Assembly: GCF_000332355.1 (NCBI RefSeq)
Contig: NZ_KB235958.1
Location: forward strand, 1,542,752-1,606,751
Source of the DNA: Baaleninema simplex PCC 7105
GTDB lineage: Bacteria > Cyanobacteriota > Cyanobacteriia > Cyanobacteriales > Geitlerinemataceae
DNA length: 64,000 nt
Direction of reading: 5' to 3'
In this document: positions 56,732 to 64,000 of the stretch, in pieces
Numbering within the stretch: position 1 is the stretch's first letter
Layout of the letters: each line of letters begins with the position of its first letter
Notes under the pieces: model-generated
The model's input: the letters and a program-made list of their open reading frames with translations, nothing else
Told to the model about the DNA's origin: nothing
The model's database searches: none
Translations under genes and position numbers: made by a program

Positions 56732-56908
56732 GGGTGCATTTCAAAAATGTAAATTCATCGGATACAAGCTGACCTACTCGATAGTGCTACGCACCGCTTC
56801 CGCTTTCCCTGCGGCTGTTGGGTTCCACTCCGTTCCACCCGTGGACTGAGCGAAGCCGAAGTCCAACCTACCCAAAACTCATGTTTCTACATTCATTGAG
56901 ATGCACCC
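56732..56908. mobile_element. MITE of the GGGTGCATCTCA family, copy A
   Basis: A 177-bp element with ends GGGTGCATTTCA and TGAGATGCACCC (one mismatch over 12 bp). The internal segment GCCGAAGTCCAAC is shared with copy B at 61614-61779. It has no coding capacity. No target duplication can be seen. Its ends match the end of a transposon fragment at 63879 (see findings). Confidence 0.75.
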
Positions 56909-56941
56909 AATTGATTTAGGGTTGCTATCGCTAAAACCATA

Positions 56942-57607
56942 TTATTGACTCGACAAAAAGTCTTGAAAATTCGGACGTTTGAGTTGAAAGCGAAATACGA
57001 CTTTTCGATCGCCCGGATTGTCGGTGTCTAAACTTGCATCTAATTCTCCTCGTCCCGAGGTTAAAACCTTTTGCAAAAATTTATCTTTATTTTTAAAATT
57101 TAACTCATCCGAAAATAAATAATTTACCACAGCTAACGAACGATTTAAACTCAATTTTAAATTGTCGAGATCGTCACCGTCCGAACTGGTGTGGCCTTCG
57201 ACGATCACGCGAACGACTTGCGCTTCAAACTCGGAATTCGAGAAAATGACATCGCTGTAAACGGGGATAAACTCTCGTAAAAATCGCTTTCCTTCCGGCT
57301 TTAACTCCGCACTGTTTTCGTCGAATAAAATGCGATCGCCAATACTCACATCCCCCGTATCGGGATCGACGCGAATGTCTTCACCACTTAAATCCCGTTC
57401 GATCGCGTTGAGGACAACCACAGGAAGGCGATCGAGCGCGTCTTGATACTGTTTCAACTGGATCGTTACCGTTACGAACAACAACGCGAAAAACAGCAAC
57501 AACCCCGACATCAAATCGCCGATCGACAGCCAAATCCCCGAGTCTTCCTGCGGACTCAATTCTTCAAACGTCTCGTCGTCAAACGTCTCGTCGAAGCGAT
57601 CGGACAT
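56942..57607 (-). CDS. ZorB-like MotB/OmpA-type protein
   Basis: A 221-residue protein. After a 25-residue acidic N-terminus comes one membrane helix (33-50) preceded by SIGDLMSGLLLFF; Asp31 is in the position of the proton-binding Asp of MotB/ZorB stators. Residues about 88-212 form an OmpA/MotB peptidoglycan-binding domain with VEGHTSSDG (136-144) and NLKLSLNRSLAVVNYL. Its start codon ATG directly follows the TAA stop of the upstream ZorA-like gene (TAAATG), so the pair is translationally coupled. Function: anchor of a proton-driven stator to the cell wall, by family. Whether it belongs to an anti-phage system is open. Confidence 0.88.
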   Translation of the reverse strand: MSDRFDETFDDETFEELSPQEDSGIWLSIGDLMSGLLLFFALLFVTVTIQLKQYQDALDRLPVVVLNAIERDLSGEDIRVDPDTGDVSIGDRILFDENSAELKPEGKRFLREFIPVYSDVIFSNSEFEAQVVRVIVEGHTSSDGDDLDNLKLSLNRSLAVVNYLFSDELNFKNKDKFLQKVLTSGRGELDASLDTDNPGDRKVVFRFQLKRPNFQDFLSSQ

Positions 57608-59113
57608 TTATCGATCTCCATTTTCCAACTGTCGGACTTCATCGGCAAGGGTTCGAGTAAAGCGATCGCCGATTTCCTCTAAATTTCGACGCTGTTTGAC
57701 GAGAGTATCTTTCAACAACTCGTTTTGCTGGGAAAAGAACCCGTCGAGTGCGTATTGGTAATCGAGGCGAAATCGTTGCAACTCCTCTTCTACCGTTTGG
57801 CGAGTTCCCTGAATCGTCTCGTCGATGTTTTCCAAACTCGCCGTTAACTGATATCGCGCCGCTTCCATCGTTTTAACCGTTTCGTCACCCACCGCGTTCA
57901 AAACATCGGCTTGACTCGAAAACGCCGTTTGACTGCGATCGAGTAAGTCGCGCGTTCGCTGCTGTACGTCGTCGAGGAGCGATCGCTGCATATCCAGACT
58001 TTCCCGTAACGCTGTCTGAGTTTGAGTTTGTAAGTTCTCCAACGCGCGATCGAGTCGGTGGGAAAATTCCTGTAACCCCGCGATCGCCTCCCGCTGAACC
58101 TCTCCGACTGCATCGATCGATTCCGCTAACTGCGAAACCGACGTTCCCAGGGTTTCCCCAAACTGAGACACCGTCACCTGGGTTCGTTCCGTTAACTCGC
58201 TGCTGCGATGGAGTTGCTGCGCGATGGGTTCGATGAGTTCCCGTTTCAACTGAGTTTCTAACCGTTCGACGATCTCAAGCGGAACGCGTTGTAACGCCTG
58301 AGTTTCCCGCAACGCATCTAACTGACGTTCTTGAAGTTGGCGAATTTGCTGTAACTCCTCGACAACGCGATCGTCGATCGCGCGATTTCCCAAATTTCCC
58401 GACGCTAGACGAGACAATATCCGCGTGGGAGAGTCCAAAAACGCCACCGCATCGAGGCGCGATCGCACCCGATTTCGACAGGCTAGGCGAACGCGATCGC
58501 CGATCGCCAGCAACACTACGAACCCACTCGCACTTCCCAATCCACACAGCGACGTAAAAAACGCCACTTTCATCCCCGCTAACAGTTGAGTACTCGTCGC
58601 CAGTAGGGTTTCCGTTTCCGCGATCGCCTCCAAACTGACTCGCTGCAACCCCAAATAAATTCCGGTAAAAGTTCCCAACACCCCCAACGCCGTGAGAAGC
58701 GTCGGCGCAAAAGCGACGGGACTGCGAGGAACGCCGCGTGAGAGAATCGTCGGCATGGAGAGTAACACGAAGCGATGTCCTTGACGGCGAGGACGAAAAT
58801 ACAAGCGATCGCCATCGTCGAGGTCTCCATCGAGATGTTCGAGAAGCCAACGCACCACGCGATCGTCGAGTCGATCGAGAGGAATGGCGTCGCGTTCCGA
58901 GTTCGATTGCAGGTGCGATCGTAGCAAGCGCACCGCCTTCGCCGTGGCGTAACACCCTCGATTCCAGTACATCCAGATCGAGCGGATTTCCAAGGCGATC
59001 GCCGCGATCGACAGGCTGACAATCACACTCAGAAAAACAGTATCGACGCGATCGACGAGTTCGATTGGCACGACGGCAACGTTACGGTATTGATTTGTTA
59101 TCTTACAAATCAT
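57608..59113 (-). CDS. ZorA-like MotA/ExbB-type protein with long coiled-coil tail
   Basis: A protein of about 501 residues. A first membrane helix at about 24-50 is followed by a cytosolic loop. Two more helices at about 133-158 (PTLLTALGVLGTFTGIYLGL) and 178-205 (GMKVAFFTSLCGLGSASGFVV) form the MotA/TolQ/ExbB core. From about 230 to the end it is a long amphipathic, coiled-coil-like tail with many Gln, Glu and Arg. The LGTFTG motif plus a long tail are typical of ZorA, rather than of flagellar MotA. The start is uncertain: ATG at 59113 or GTG at 59071. It is transcribed divergently from the SpoIID gene. Confidence 0.85.
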   Translation of the reverse strand: MICKITNQYRNVAVVPIELVDRVDTVFLSVIVSLSIAAIALEIRSIWMYWNRGCYATAKAVRLLRSHLQSNSERDAIPLDRLDDRVVRWLLEHLDGDLDDGDRLYFRPRRQGHRFVLLSMPTILSRGVPRSPVAFAPTLLTALGVLGTFTGIYLGLQRVSLEAIAETETLLATSTQLLAGMKVAFFTSLCGLGSASGFVVLLAIGDRVRLACRNRVRSRLDAVAFLDSPTRILSRLASGNLGNRAIDDRVVEELQQIRQLQERQLDALRETQALQRVPLEIVERLETQLKRELIEPIAQQLHRSSELTERTQVTVSQFGETLGTSVSQLAESIDAVGEVQREAIAGLQEFSHRLDRALENLQTQTQTALRESLDMQRSLLDDVQQRTRDLLDRSQTAFSSQADVLNAVGDETVKTMEAARYQLTASLENIDETIQGTRQTVEEELQRFRLDYQYALDGFFSQQNELLKDTLVKQRRNLEEIGDRFTRTLADEVRQLENGDR

Positions 59114-59256
59114 CGAGCATTTTTGGGCAACCCGCTGTTTGGGGGTCGGGTGTATCACACTCGAACACCGAAAACGCGCACGGGAAATCGCCTCTAGCGA
59201 ACCCACCGCTGAGGTGGAAACCCAGCCACACCGAACGGACGATTGAAGAAATTCTG

Positions 59257-60888
59257 ATGACAGCCAACACCACGACATCGATCTACCCATCCCGCCATCG
59301 AAACGTACGTCAAATTTCTGCGAAAGAACTCCGTTCCGCATTCGCGATCGCCGTCCTTTCCCTGTTAATTTCCGCACTGTTTCCGAGACTCGCTAAAGCT
59401 TTCGAGATAAAAGTCGGTGTCGTGCAACGATTCGGCGACGAACCTGGCGACACTTTGACCCTCGAACCCGCCAACAGCGACGCTTTAACCATCAGATATC
59501 TCGGTGGCGACGGAACCCCGCAAACTCAGCAACTCCCCAAACTCAAACTCGAAGTCGTCCCCCAACCTCTAGACAGGTCAGTATTAGACGAACGGGTGGT
59601 GTTGAGTACCCATCGCAGTTACGAAAACGCCGAACAGAACGCCAAAGAATGGCGCGATCGCGGAATTGAAGTAGAAATCGCACAACCGAGCGATATTTGG
59701 GAAGTTTGGGCAAAACGAGAGGTTTATCGAACGCCGTTGTTGCGGCGACTGTTAATCGAAAACCTCGAAAAACAGGGGTACGACATCGCCTATTTACAAA
59801 ACCAAGTTCTCGATCGCCAACTTCAAGCTGGTTGGGTAGCGGGTGGCTTTCGCTACAACCGCGACGAAATGGAAATTCAGAGTTCTGGTACCGTTCGCGT
59901 CATCGACGGCGACACTTCCCATACTTACGCCGGAACCCTGCGATTACAACCCAACGCTTACGGAAGTTATACCCTCGTCAACGACGTTTCTATCGAAACC
60001 TATTTACGGGGTGTCGTTCCTCACGAAATCGGCCCCAACGCACCCTACGCCGCTGTCGAAGCTCAAGCGATTATCGCACGAACCTACGCTGTCCGAAACT
60101 TACATCGCTTTGCGATCGACAATTACCAAATTTGTGCCGATACCCATTGTCAAGTGTACTGGGGATTAGACAATACGGTAGACAAAGCCGATCGCGCGAT
60201 CGCCGCTACCGCCGGACAAATTTTGACCTACAACAACGAACCCATCGATGCGTTATATTCTTCGACAACGGGGGGAGTCACTGCGCCGTTTGAAGATGTC
60301 TGGCATGGCGAATCGCGTCCGTATTTAACCGCAGTTGTCGATTCGGTAAACAGAGTGTGGGATCTAGCAGCGAAGCCGTTAAACGACGACGCCAACTTAA
60401 AAGCGTTTATGGCGTTGGACGATGGATTTAACGAGTCGGAGTGGAATACATTTCGCTGGAAAGAGGCCACGAGTCTCGAGGAGATGACGGAGTTTTTGAA
60501 ACGGTACTATCGCCGCAACAACCGCGAGATTAATTTTTCGGCAATTCAAAAAGTGGAGGTGGTCGAGCGATCGCGATCGGGACGTATTTTAAAAATGACG
60601 ATTACCACCGATCGCGGTGTTGTTGAAATTCCCAACGACGAAATTCGCAATGCGTTTTATCCGCCGATCAGTACCTTGTTCTATTTAGAGCCAATTTACG
60701 AAGAGAAGGGCGACAGTAAAACCCTCTGGGGCTACAATTTTATTGGTGGCGGTTTTGGACATGGCGTCGGTTTGAGTCAAACGGGAGCCTATCATTTAGC
60801 TGATGAAGGAAAATCCAGCAAGGAAATTTTAGAGTTTTACTATCCAGGGACAGCGTTAAAGTCGTTAGACGAGCTGTTCGATCGGTAG
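59257..60888 (+). CDS. SpoIID/LytB-domain protein
   Basis: The 543-residue protein has an N-terminal membrane segment (about 27-50, FAIAVLSLLISALFPRLAKAF) that may act as signal anchor. The SpoIID/LytB domain shows SIETYLRGVVPHEIGPNAPYAAVEAQAIIARTYAV, ALYSSTTGG and GGGFGHGVGLSQTGAYHLAD, the last near the C-terminus. Such proteins act on denuded peptidoglycan strands or stimulate cell-wall amidases. The preceding part (about 50-220) is a periplasmic repeat-like region with an AEQNAKEWRDRGIE SPOR-like element. The start at 59257 is chosen because earlier in-frame codons read through the promoter region of the divergent gene. Confidence 0.9.
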   Translation: MTANTTTSIYPSRHRNVRQISAKELRSAFAIAVLSLLISALFPRLAKAFEIKVGVVQRFGDEPGDTLTLEPANSDALTIRYLGGDGTPQTQQLPKLKLEVVPQPLDRSVLDERVVLSTHRSYENAEQNAKEWRDRGIEVEIAQPSDIWEVWAKREVYRTPLLRRLLIENLEKQGYDIAYLQNQVLDRQLQAGWVAGGFRYNRDEMEIQSSGTVRVIDGDTSHTYAGTLRLQPNAYGSYTLVNDVSIETYLRGVVPHEIGPNAPYAAVEAQAIIARTYAVRNLHRFAIDNYQICADTHCQVYWGLDNTVDKADRAIAATAGQILTYNNEPIDALYSSTTGGVTAPFEDVWHGESRPYLTAVVDSVNRVWDLAAKPLNDDANLKAFMALDDGFNESEWNTFRWKEATSLEEMTEFLKRYYRRNNREINFSAIQKVEVVERSRSGRILKMTITTDRGVVEIPNDEIRNAFYPPISTLFYLEPIYEEKGDSKTLWGYNFIGGGFGHGVGLSQTGAYHLADEGKSSKEILEFYYPGTALKSLDELFDR

Positions 60889-60919
60889 GCGATCGCTTAA
60901 GGGTTTCAGAAAATATGAC

Positions 60920-60955
60920 AAAAAAAGAGCCCCGTCGTTGTCCACAAGGCTCCCT
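60920..60955 (-). terminator. Rho-independent terminator of the DUF760 gene
   Basis: On the minus strand, GAGCC and GGCTC form a stem around a loop that contains an additional TTGT/ACAA pairing, and the arm is followed by a T run (plus-strand AAAAAA at 60921-60926). It lies 48 nt downstream of the DUF760 stop codon. Confidence 0.6.
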
Positions 60956-61002
60956 AAACAGAAATAAAATATCGAGTCGGGACGATCGCTCGGATCTCAG
61001 AT

Positions 61003-61323
61003 CTAGCGATCGCCATCGTTGCTTTCCACCGCTTGCAACGACCTTTCAAAATTCATTCGTTGGTAAGCATTGTTGAGGAAATAGCCGTTCATCATGGCCG
61101 ACGCGAGCAGTTTTCCGAGATGTTCGCGAGAGGTCGTAATTGAGACGTTGAACTGTTCCGAGGGCAGTCCTCCCAACATCCCAATTAGATTCTGTTCCAT
61201 CACCTGAGCGACCTCGGGGTTGGGGTGCGAGAGGCGTTCGACGGCTTCGGGTGGCATCGACTGTAGATATTTCCACAGTTGATTCTGACCTTGTTCGGGA
61301 ACAGATTGAGACAGAGGATTCAT
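61003..61323 (-). CDS. DUF760 protein
   Basis: A 106-residue helical protein of the DUF760 family, found in cyanobacteria and plastid-bearing eukaryotes. The conserved core reads LWKYLQSMPPEAVERLS, followed by PNPEVAQVMEQNLIGMLGGLPSEQFNV and then TTSREHLGKLLASAMMNGYFL. Neither a signal peptide nor a membrane helix is present. The function is not established. It is a single-gene unit ending at a terminator; its promoter faces left from the 61324-61400 region. Confidence 0.88.
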   Translation of the reverse strand: MNPLSQSVPEQGQNQLWKYLQSMPPEAVERLSHPNPEVAQVMEQNLIGMLGGLPSEQFNVSITTSREHLGKLLASAMMNGYFLNNAYQRMNFERSLQAVESNDGDR

Positions 61324-61844
61324 GGTTTAATTTGAGATTCGTTCTGTGACCTATCTATAGGTTAGAAAATCCCCGCGTTCCTGCCTAGTGAGTGCAACCG
61401 AAACGTTTGGGGGGGTTTCTGCGACCTTTCCCGTACAGAACTTACGCATTTAGTCTATTTGCAAGATGGTTGACACCCACCAAGTTCTACGTCTAGGTCG
61501 AGGGAAAAGTGGGGAATTCTGGCTCTTCCGAACTTACTCTGCAATAAATCGCTGAAACCCTTACAGGGTAGGAAGCTCAAATCGTTTGCATCCCTTCCCA
61601 GAGACAGGCTACAGGGTGCATCTCAAAAATGTCAATTTATCAGATCGGAGTCTCTATAGTGAATTGAGCTGTTGTTGGGTTTCGCTATCGCTTCACCTAC
61701 AGACGGCAGCGTTGCCGAAGTCCAACATACTCCAGACTTATATTTTTGCAAAAGTGAGATGCACCCGTGAGATGCACCCCAGGCTACAAGCATTTACCTT
61801 ACACACTAAGGTTAGAAGAGTGGGGAATTCCCATCATCTCCTCA
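61324..61844. other. Intergenic region carrying a MITE
   Basis: There is no gene. The 61380-61600 part is AT/GC mixed and featureless, 61614-61779 is a MITE, and 61790-61844 continues to the ppk2 stop codon. A 9-bp direct repeat flanks the MITE. ORFs here are chance. Confidence 0.5.
61614..61779. mobile_element. MITE of the GGGTGCATCTCA family, copy B, with target duplication
   Basis: The element begins GGGTGCATCTCA and ends TGAGATGCACCC, with the right terminus present twice in tandem (ending at 61766 and 61779). It is flanked by a 9-bp direct repeat CAGGCTACA (61605-61613 and 61780-61788), the target duplication of an insertion. Its right end, read inward, matches the end of the transposon at 63879 at 19 of 21 positions. 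It has no coding capacity. Confidence 0.82.
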
Positions 61845-62714
61845 TCAATAAATTTCAGGAACGAAAGTTTGTTTGCTGATGGGGGGGCGGAGATAGCCGT
61901 TATCGATTTGACGCGTGGGAAGTTCGATGGAATCGGGCGTGAGGTCTTCGTAAGGAATCATGGTTAAAATGTGACGAATGCAGTTGAGACGGGCGCGTTT
62001 TTTGTCGTCGGCGTTCACCACGTACCAGGGCGATCGCTTGATGTCGGTGTGGGCGAACATTTCATCTTTGGCGATCGAGTATTCTACCCATTTTTCTCGG
62101 GCTTTGAGATCCATCGGACTCAGTTTCCAGCGTTTGGTGGGATCGTCAATTCTGGCTTTAAATCGGCGTTCTTGTTCTTCGTCGCTGACGGAAAACCAAT
62201 ATTTCAATAAAATAATGCCCGATCGAATCAACATACATTCAAATTCGGGACACGATCGCAAAAATTCGCGATATTCAGCTTCGCTACAAAAGTCCATCAC
62301 CCGTTCGACGCCCGCCCGGTTGTACCAACTGCGATCGAACAAGACCATTTCTCCAGCGGCGGGTAAGTGGGGGACATACCGTTGAAAATACCACTGGGTT
62401 TTCTCTCGTTCGGTGGGGGTTCCTAACGCCACAACTCGACAAATTCGAGGATTGAGACATTCGGTAATGCGCTTGATGGTTCCCCCTTTACCGGCGGCGT
62501 CTCGCCCTTCAAAAATAATGGCAACTTTTAAGCCTTGCTGTTTGATCCACTCTTGAAGTTTGACCAGTTCGATGTGAAGTTTTTTGAGTTCTTTGTTGTA
62601 AACCTTTTTGGAAAGATTATCGATGCTTTCTTTAGAATTTATTCCGTTTTTACGCCTCAAATTTAATCCTTCGATGGATTCTTTGAATTTGTCTTTCTTT
62701 TTCTGTTTGCCCAT
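61845..62714 (-). CDS. ppk2: Polyphosphate kinase 2
   Basis: PPK2 enzymes transfer phosphate between inorganic polyphosphate and nucleotides, usually favouring nucleotide phosphorylation. The 289-residue product has the Walker A motif GRDAAGKGG (70-78) and the family motif DRSWYNRAGVERVM (127-140), followed by a lid region (FKARIDDPTKRWKLSPMDL). A charged Lys-rich N-terminus precedes the core. I chose the ATG at 62714, since the frame's 11 upstream codons are not family-like. It has no neighbouring polyphosphate genes. The C-terminal RPPISKQTFVPEIY ends right at the stop. Confidence 0.95.
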   Translation of the reverse strand: MGKQKKKDKFKESIEGLNLRRKNGINSKESIDNLSKKVYNKELKKLHIELVKLQEWIKQQGLKVAIIFEGRDAAGKGGTIKRITECLNPRICRVVALGTPTEREKTQWYFQRYVPHLPAAGEMVLFDRSWYNRAGVERVMDFCSEAEYREFLRSCPEFECMLIRSGIILLKYWFSVSDEEQERRFKARIDDPTKRWKLSPMDLKAREKWVEYSIAKDEMFAHTDIKRSPWYVVNADDKKRARLNCIRHILTMIPYEDLTPDSIELPTRQIDNGYLRPPISKQTFVPEIY

Positions 62715-62927
62715 ATCGATCGAGCCTTGGCACAAATAAAGTGACACGCTACTTCGATCTTACTGTGCGAATTACTCAAAAATTGTAAATTTTAACGTCT
62801 TTTCAATTTAGGCTGACATTTTAAAGCTTTTTTAAATAAAGTTTTCTTAACGGGACTTAAACGGTAAAAAAGGTAAAATAAAAGCAAAACCCTTGACTGA
62901 CAAGGATTTAAGGTGGAGAGTGTCCCC

Positions 62928-63878
62928 ATGAGAGAGACCACCCCAGCCGCTATGCCACCCTGCTTTGAGAAGTGGTGCAAGCGTTTCGACCCCGACTTCA
63001 AAACCCAAGCACAAAAAAAGGGGTTTAGACACTATTTGGGAGGATTACTCGGGGAAAGCCAGCGAAAAAACATAACTCAGATGGCAAACGACTCGGTGGG
63101 AGTGGTTTACAACCGCTTACATCATTTTATAACGGAATCCCCTTGGGAGGAGAAGCGTATTAACGAACGTCGTTTAAAGGTGGTGGACTCCTGCCATCAA
63201 ACCCGAGTGGGTCGGGGATTTGCCTTGCTGCTCGATGATACAGGACATCGAAAAAGCGGCAACTTCACCGCAGGTGTGGGAAGACAGTACATCGGAGAAA
63301 TCGGCAAGCTCGACAACGGAATCGTGGCGGTAACGACCCATCTCTATGATGGCAAAAAAAATTTGCCTCTGGATGTAGAAATCTATCAGCCAGCCAGTTC
63401 CTTACCCTCAGGCAAGAAAGATCCCTCTTTCAAAAAGAAACCCGAAATCGCCTTAGAATTAATTGACCGGAGTTTAAAGAGAGGGTATCGACCGGGAATC
63501 GTCCTCATGGATGCCCGGCTATGGTAACAACACAAATTTTTTAAAGGGACTCGAATCTCGCCGACTGAAGTATCTAGGAGCCGTCGCCAAAAATCGGAAA
63601 ATCTGGCTGAATCAATCGGGAGAAAATTGGCAAAAGATTCGCCTTGATGAATATGCCAAAAGCTTACCAGAAGAGGACTTTACGCCAGTTTCTCTAAATT
63701 TAAACAAGCCCAAAACCCTGTGGGTGGCGACGGGTACGGCAGAGCTGTCACGTCTACAAGGAGAAAGAACCTTTGCTATCGTCATGAATGCAAGTTCTTA
63801 TGCGGACGCGACAGAAATTGATTATTTCATCACGAATGAAGACTCCGAAAAAGTGACTGCCGAATGGGTCGTGAACAC
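62928..63878 (+). pseudogene. IS701-type transposase, frameshifted and truncated
   Basis: The first frame gives an IS701-family DDE transposase start (MRETTPAAMPPCFEKW) with LLLDDTGHRKSG and GIVLMDA carrying two catalytic Asp residues, and stops at LMDARLW (63527). The second frame continues from MDAGYGNNTNFLKG if one C of the CCC at 63514-63516 is removed. So a 1-nt insertion has split the gene. The second frame breaks off at 63878, where a different transposon end begins, so the C-terminal part with the catalytic Glu is missing. A ribosome site (GGAG) lies 12 nt upstream of the ATG at 62928. Confidence 0.85.
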
Positions 63879-64000
63879 GGGTGCATCCCAGTTTTGCAAG
63901 TGTTAGGCGTAAAAGTCTCCATTGAGATAAGCACAGCGTTGCTTGAGGACTTGTGGAACGTTCTGACGTTCCCACTGAGCGCCGGAAATCTTGAGACGCC
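63879..64000. mobile_element. End of a second transposon (probably ISKra4-type) inserted in the IS701 gene
   Basis: The segment begins GGGTGCATCCCAGTTTTGC at 63879, where the IS701 transposase frame stops making sense, and runs off the window. It carries the 3' end of a transposase gene on the minus strand (63903-64000). The end sequence closely matches the ends of the MITEs at 56732 and 61614. Only one end is visible. Confidence 0.65.
63903..64000 (-). CDS. Transposase C-terminal fragment, ISKra4-like (runs off the window)
   Basis: On the minus strand a frame enters at the window edge and reads RLKISGAQWERQ, then NVPQVLKQRCAYLNG and DFYA before a TAA (63903-63905). The tail SGAQW-x-NVPQVLxxRCAYLNG is what I recall of ISKra4-family transposase ends. 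About 31 residues are visible. The stop lies 24 nt from the transposon end, so this is the intact C-terminus of the element's gene. The identity rests on memory of the motif. Confidence 0.55.
   Translation of the reverse strand, partial: RLKISGAQWERQNVPQVLKQRCAYLNGDFYA

Noticed and set aside
63511..63530. Programmed frameshift in the IS701 transposase
   Set aside because: There is no slippery heptamer, and IS701 transposases are normally a single frame; an extra base is the simpler explanation.
1..64000. tRNA genes, rRNA genes, CRISPR arrays
   Set aside because: Reading the intergenic regions I found no cloverleaf with a GGTTCGAATCC-type T arm, no rRNA core sequence and no regular direct repeat with spacers.

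Overview
The window is chromosomal DNA of a cyanobacterium. The octamer GCGATCGC (HIP1), typical of cyanobacterial genomes, recurs throughout. Several products belong to cyanobacterial families: an isoleucyl-tRNA synthetase with an inserted CAAD membrane domain, a DUF760 protein, a small conserved 73-residue protein and a ClpB of cyanobacterial type. I cannot name genus or species. I see no rRNA, tRNA, CRISPR array or replication origin.

Layout. 1-5.5 kb: a lipoprotein cut by the window edge, a NYN-domain protein and metG on the minus strand, then an acyltransferase, an alpha/beta hydrolase and deoC on the plus strand. 5.5-11.2 kb: a MITE-like repeat, then recO, an MFS transporter, a family 4 glycosyltransferase and lpdA, which ends in a clear terminator. 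11.2-15.9 kb: four tandem pentapeptide-repeat genes with nearly identical 3' ends. 16-19.2 kb: a family 5 substrate-binding lipoprotein, an alpha/beta hydrolase and a Lys/Ala-rich small protein. 19.7-20.2 kb: an apparent decayed IS200/IS605-type tnpB end.

20.2-40.9 kb is a surface-glycan region, almost all on the minus strand: two GT4 enzymes, an ABC exporter with an odd kinase-like tail, a TVP38 membrane protein, a PTPS-related membrane protein, a GT2, three large polytopic membrane proteins (two are paralogues), a methyltransferase, two sugar epimerases and a GtrA-GT2 fusion. gloB and a small conserved gene interrupt it. The likely job is building and exporting a decorated polysaccharide or glycolipid; the product cannot be read from the sequence.

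41-51.6 kb holds an ankyrin protein, a secreted SH3-like protein, ileS, clpB with an unusual acidic tail, and trpE. 51.7-56.6 kb holds a large multi-PAS histidine kinase, its response regulator and an NTF2-like protein. 56.9-59.1 kb is a coupled gene pair resembling the ZorA/ZorB motor of Zorya anti-phage systems, without any effector gene. Divergent from it is a SpoIID/LytB protein. The right end has DUF760, ppk2 and a nest of mobile DNA: an IS701-type transposase, frameshifted and then cut by the end of a second transposon (probably ISKra4-type). The ends of that second transposon match two small MITEs at 56.7 and 61.6 kb, one of which still has a 9-bp target duplication.

The most notable items are the orphan ZorAB-like pair, the tandem pentapeptide array, the kinase-like tail on the ABC exporter, the ClpB tail and at least three families of miniature inverted-repeat elements.
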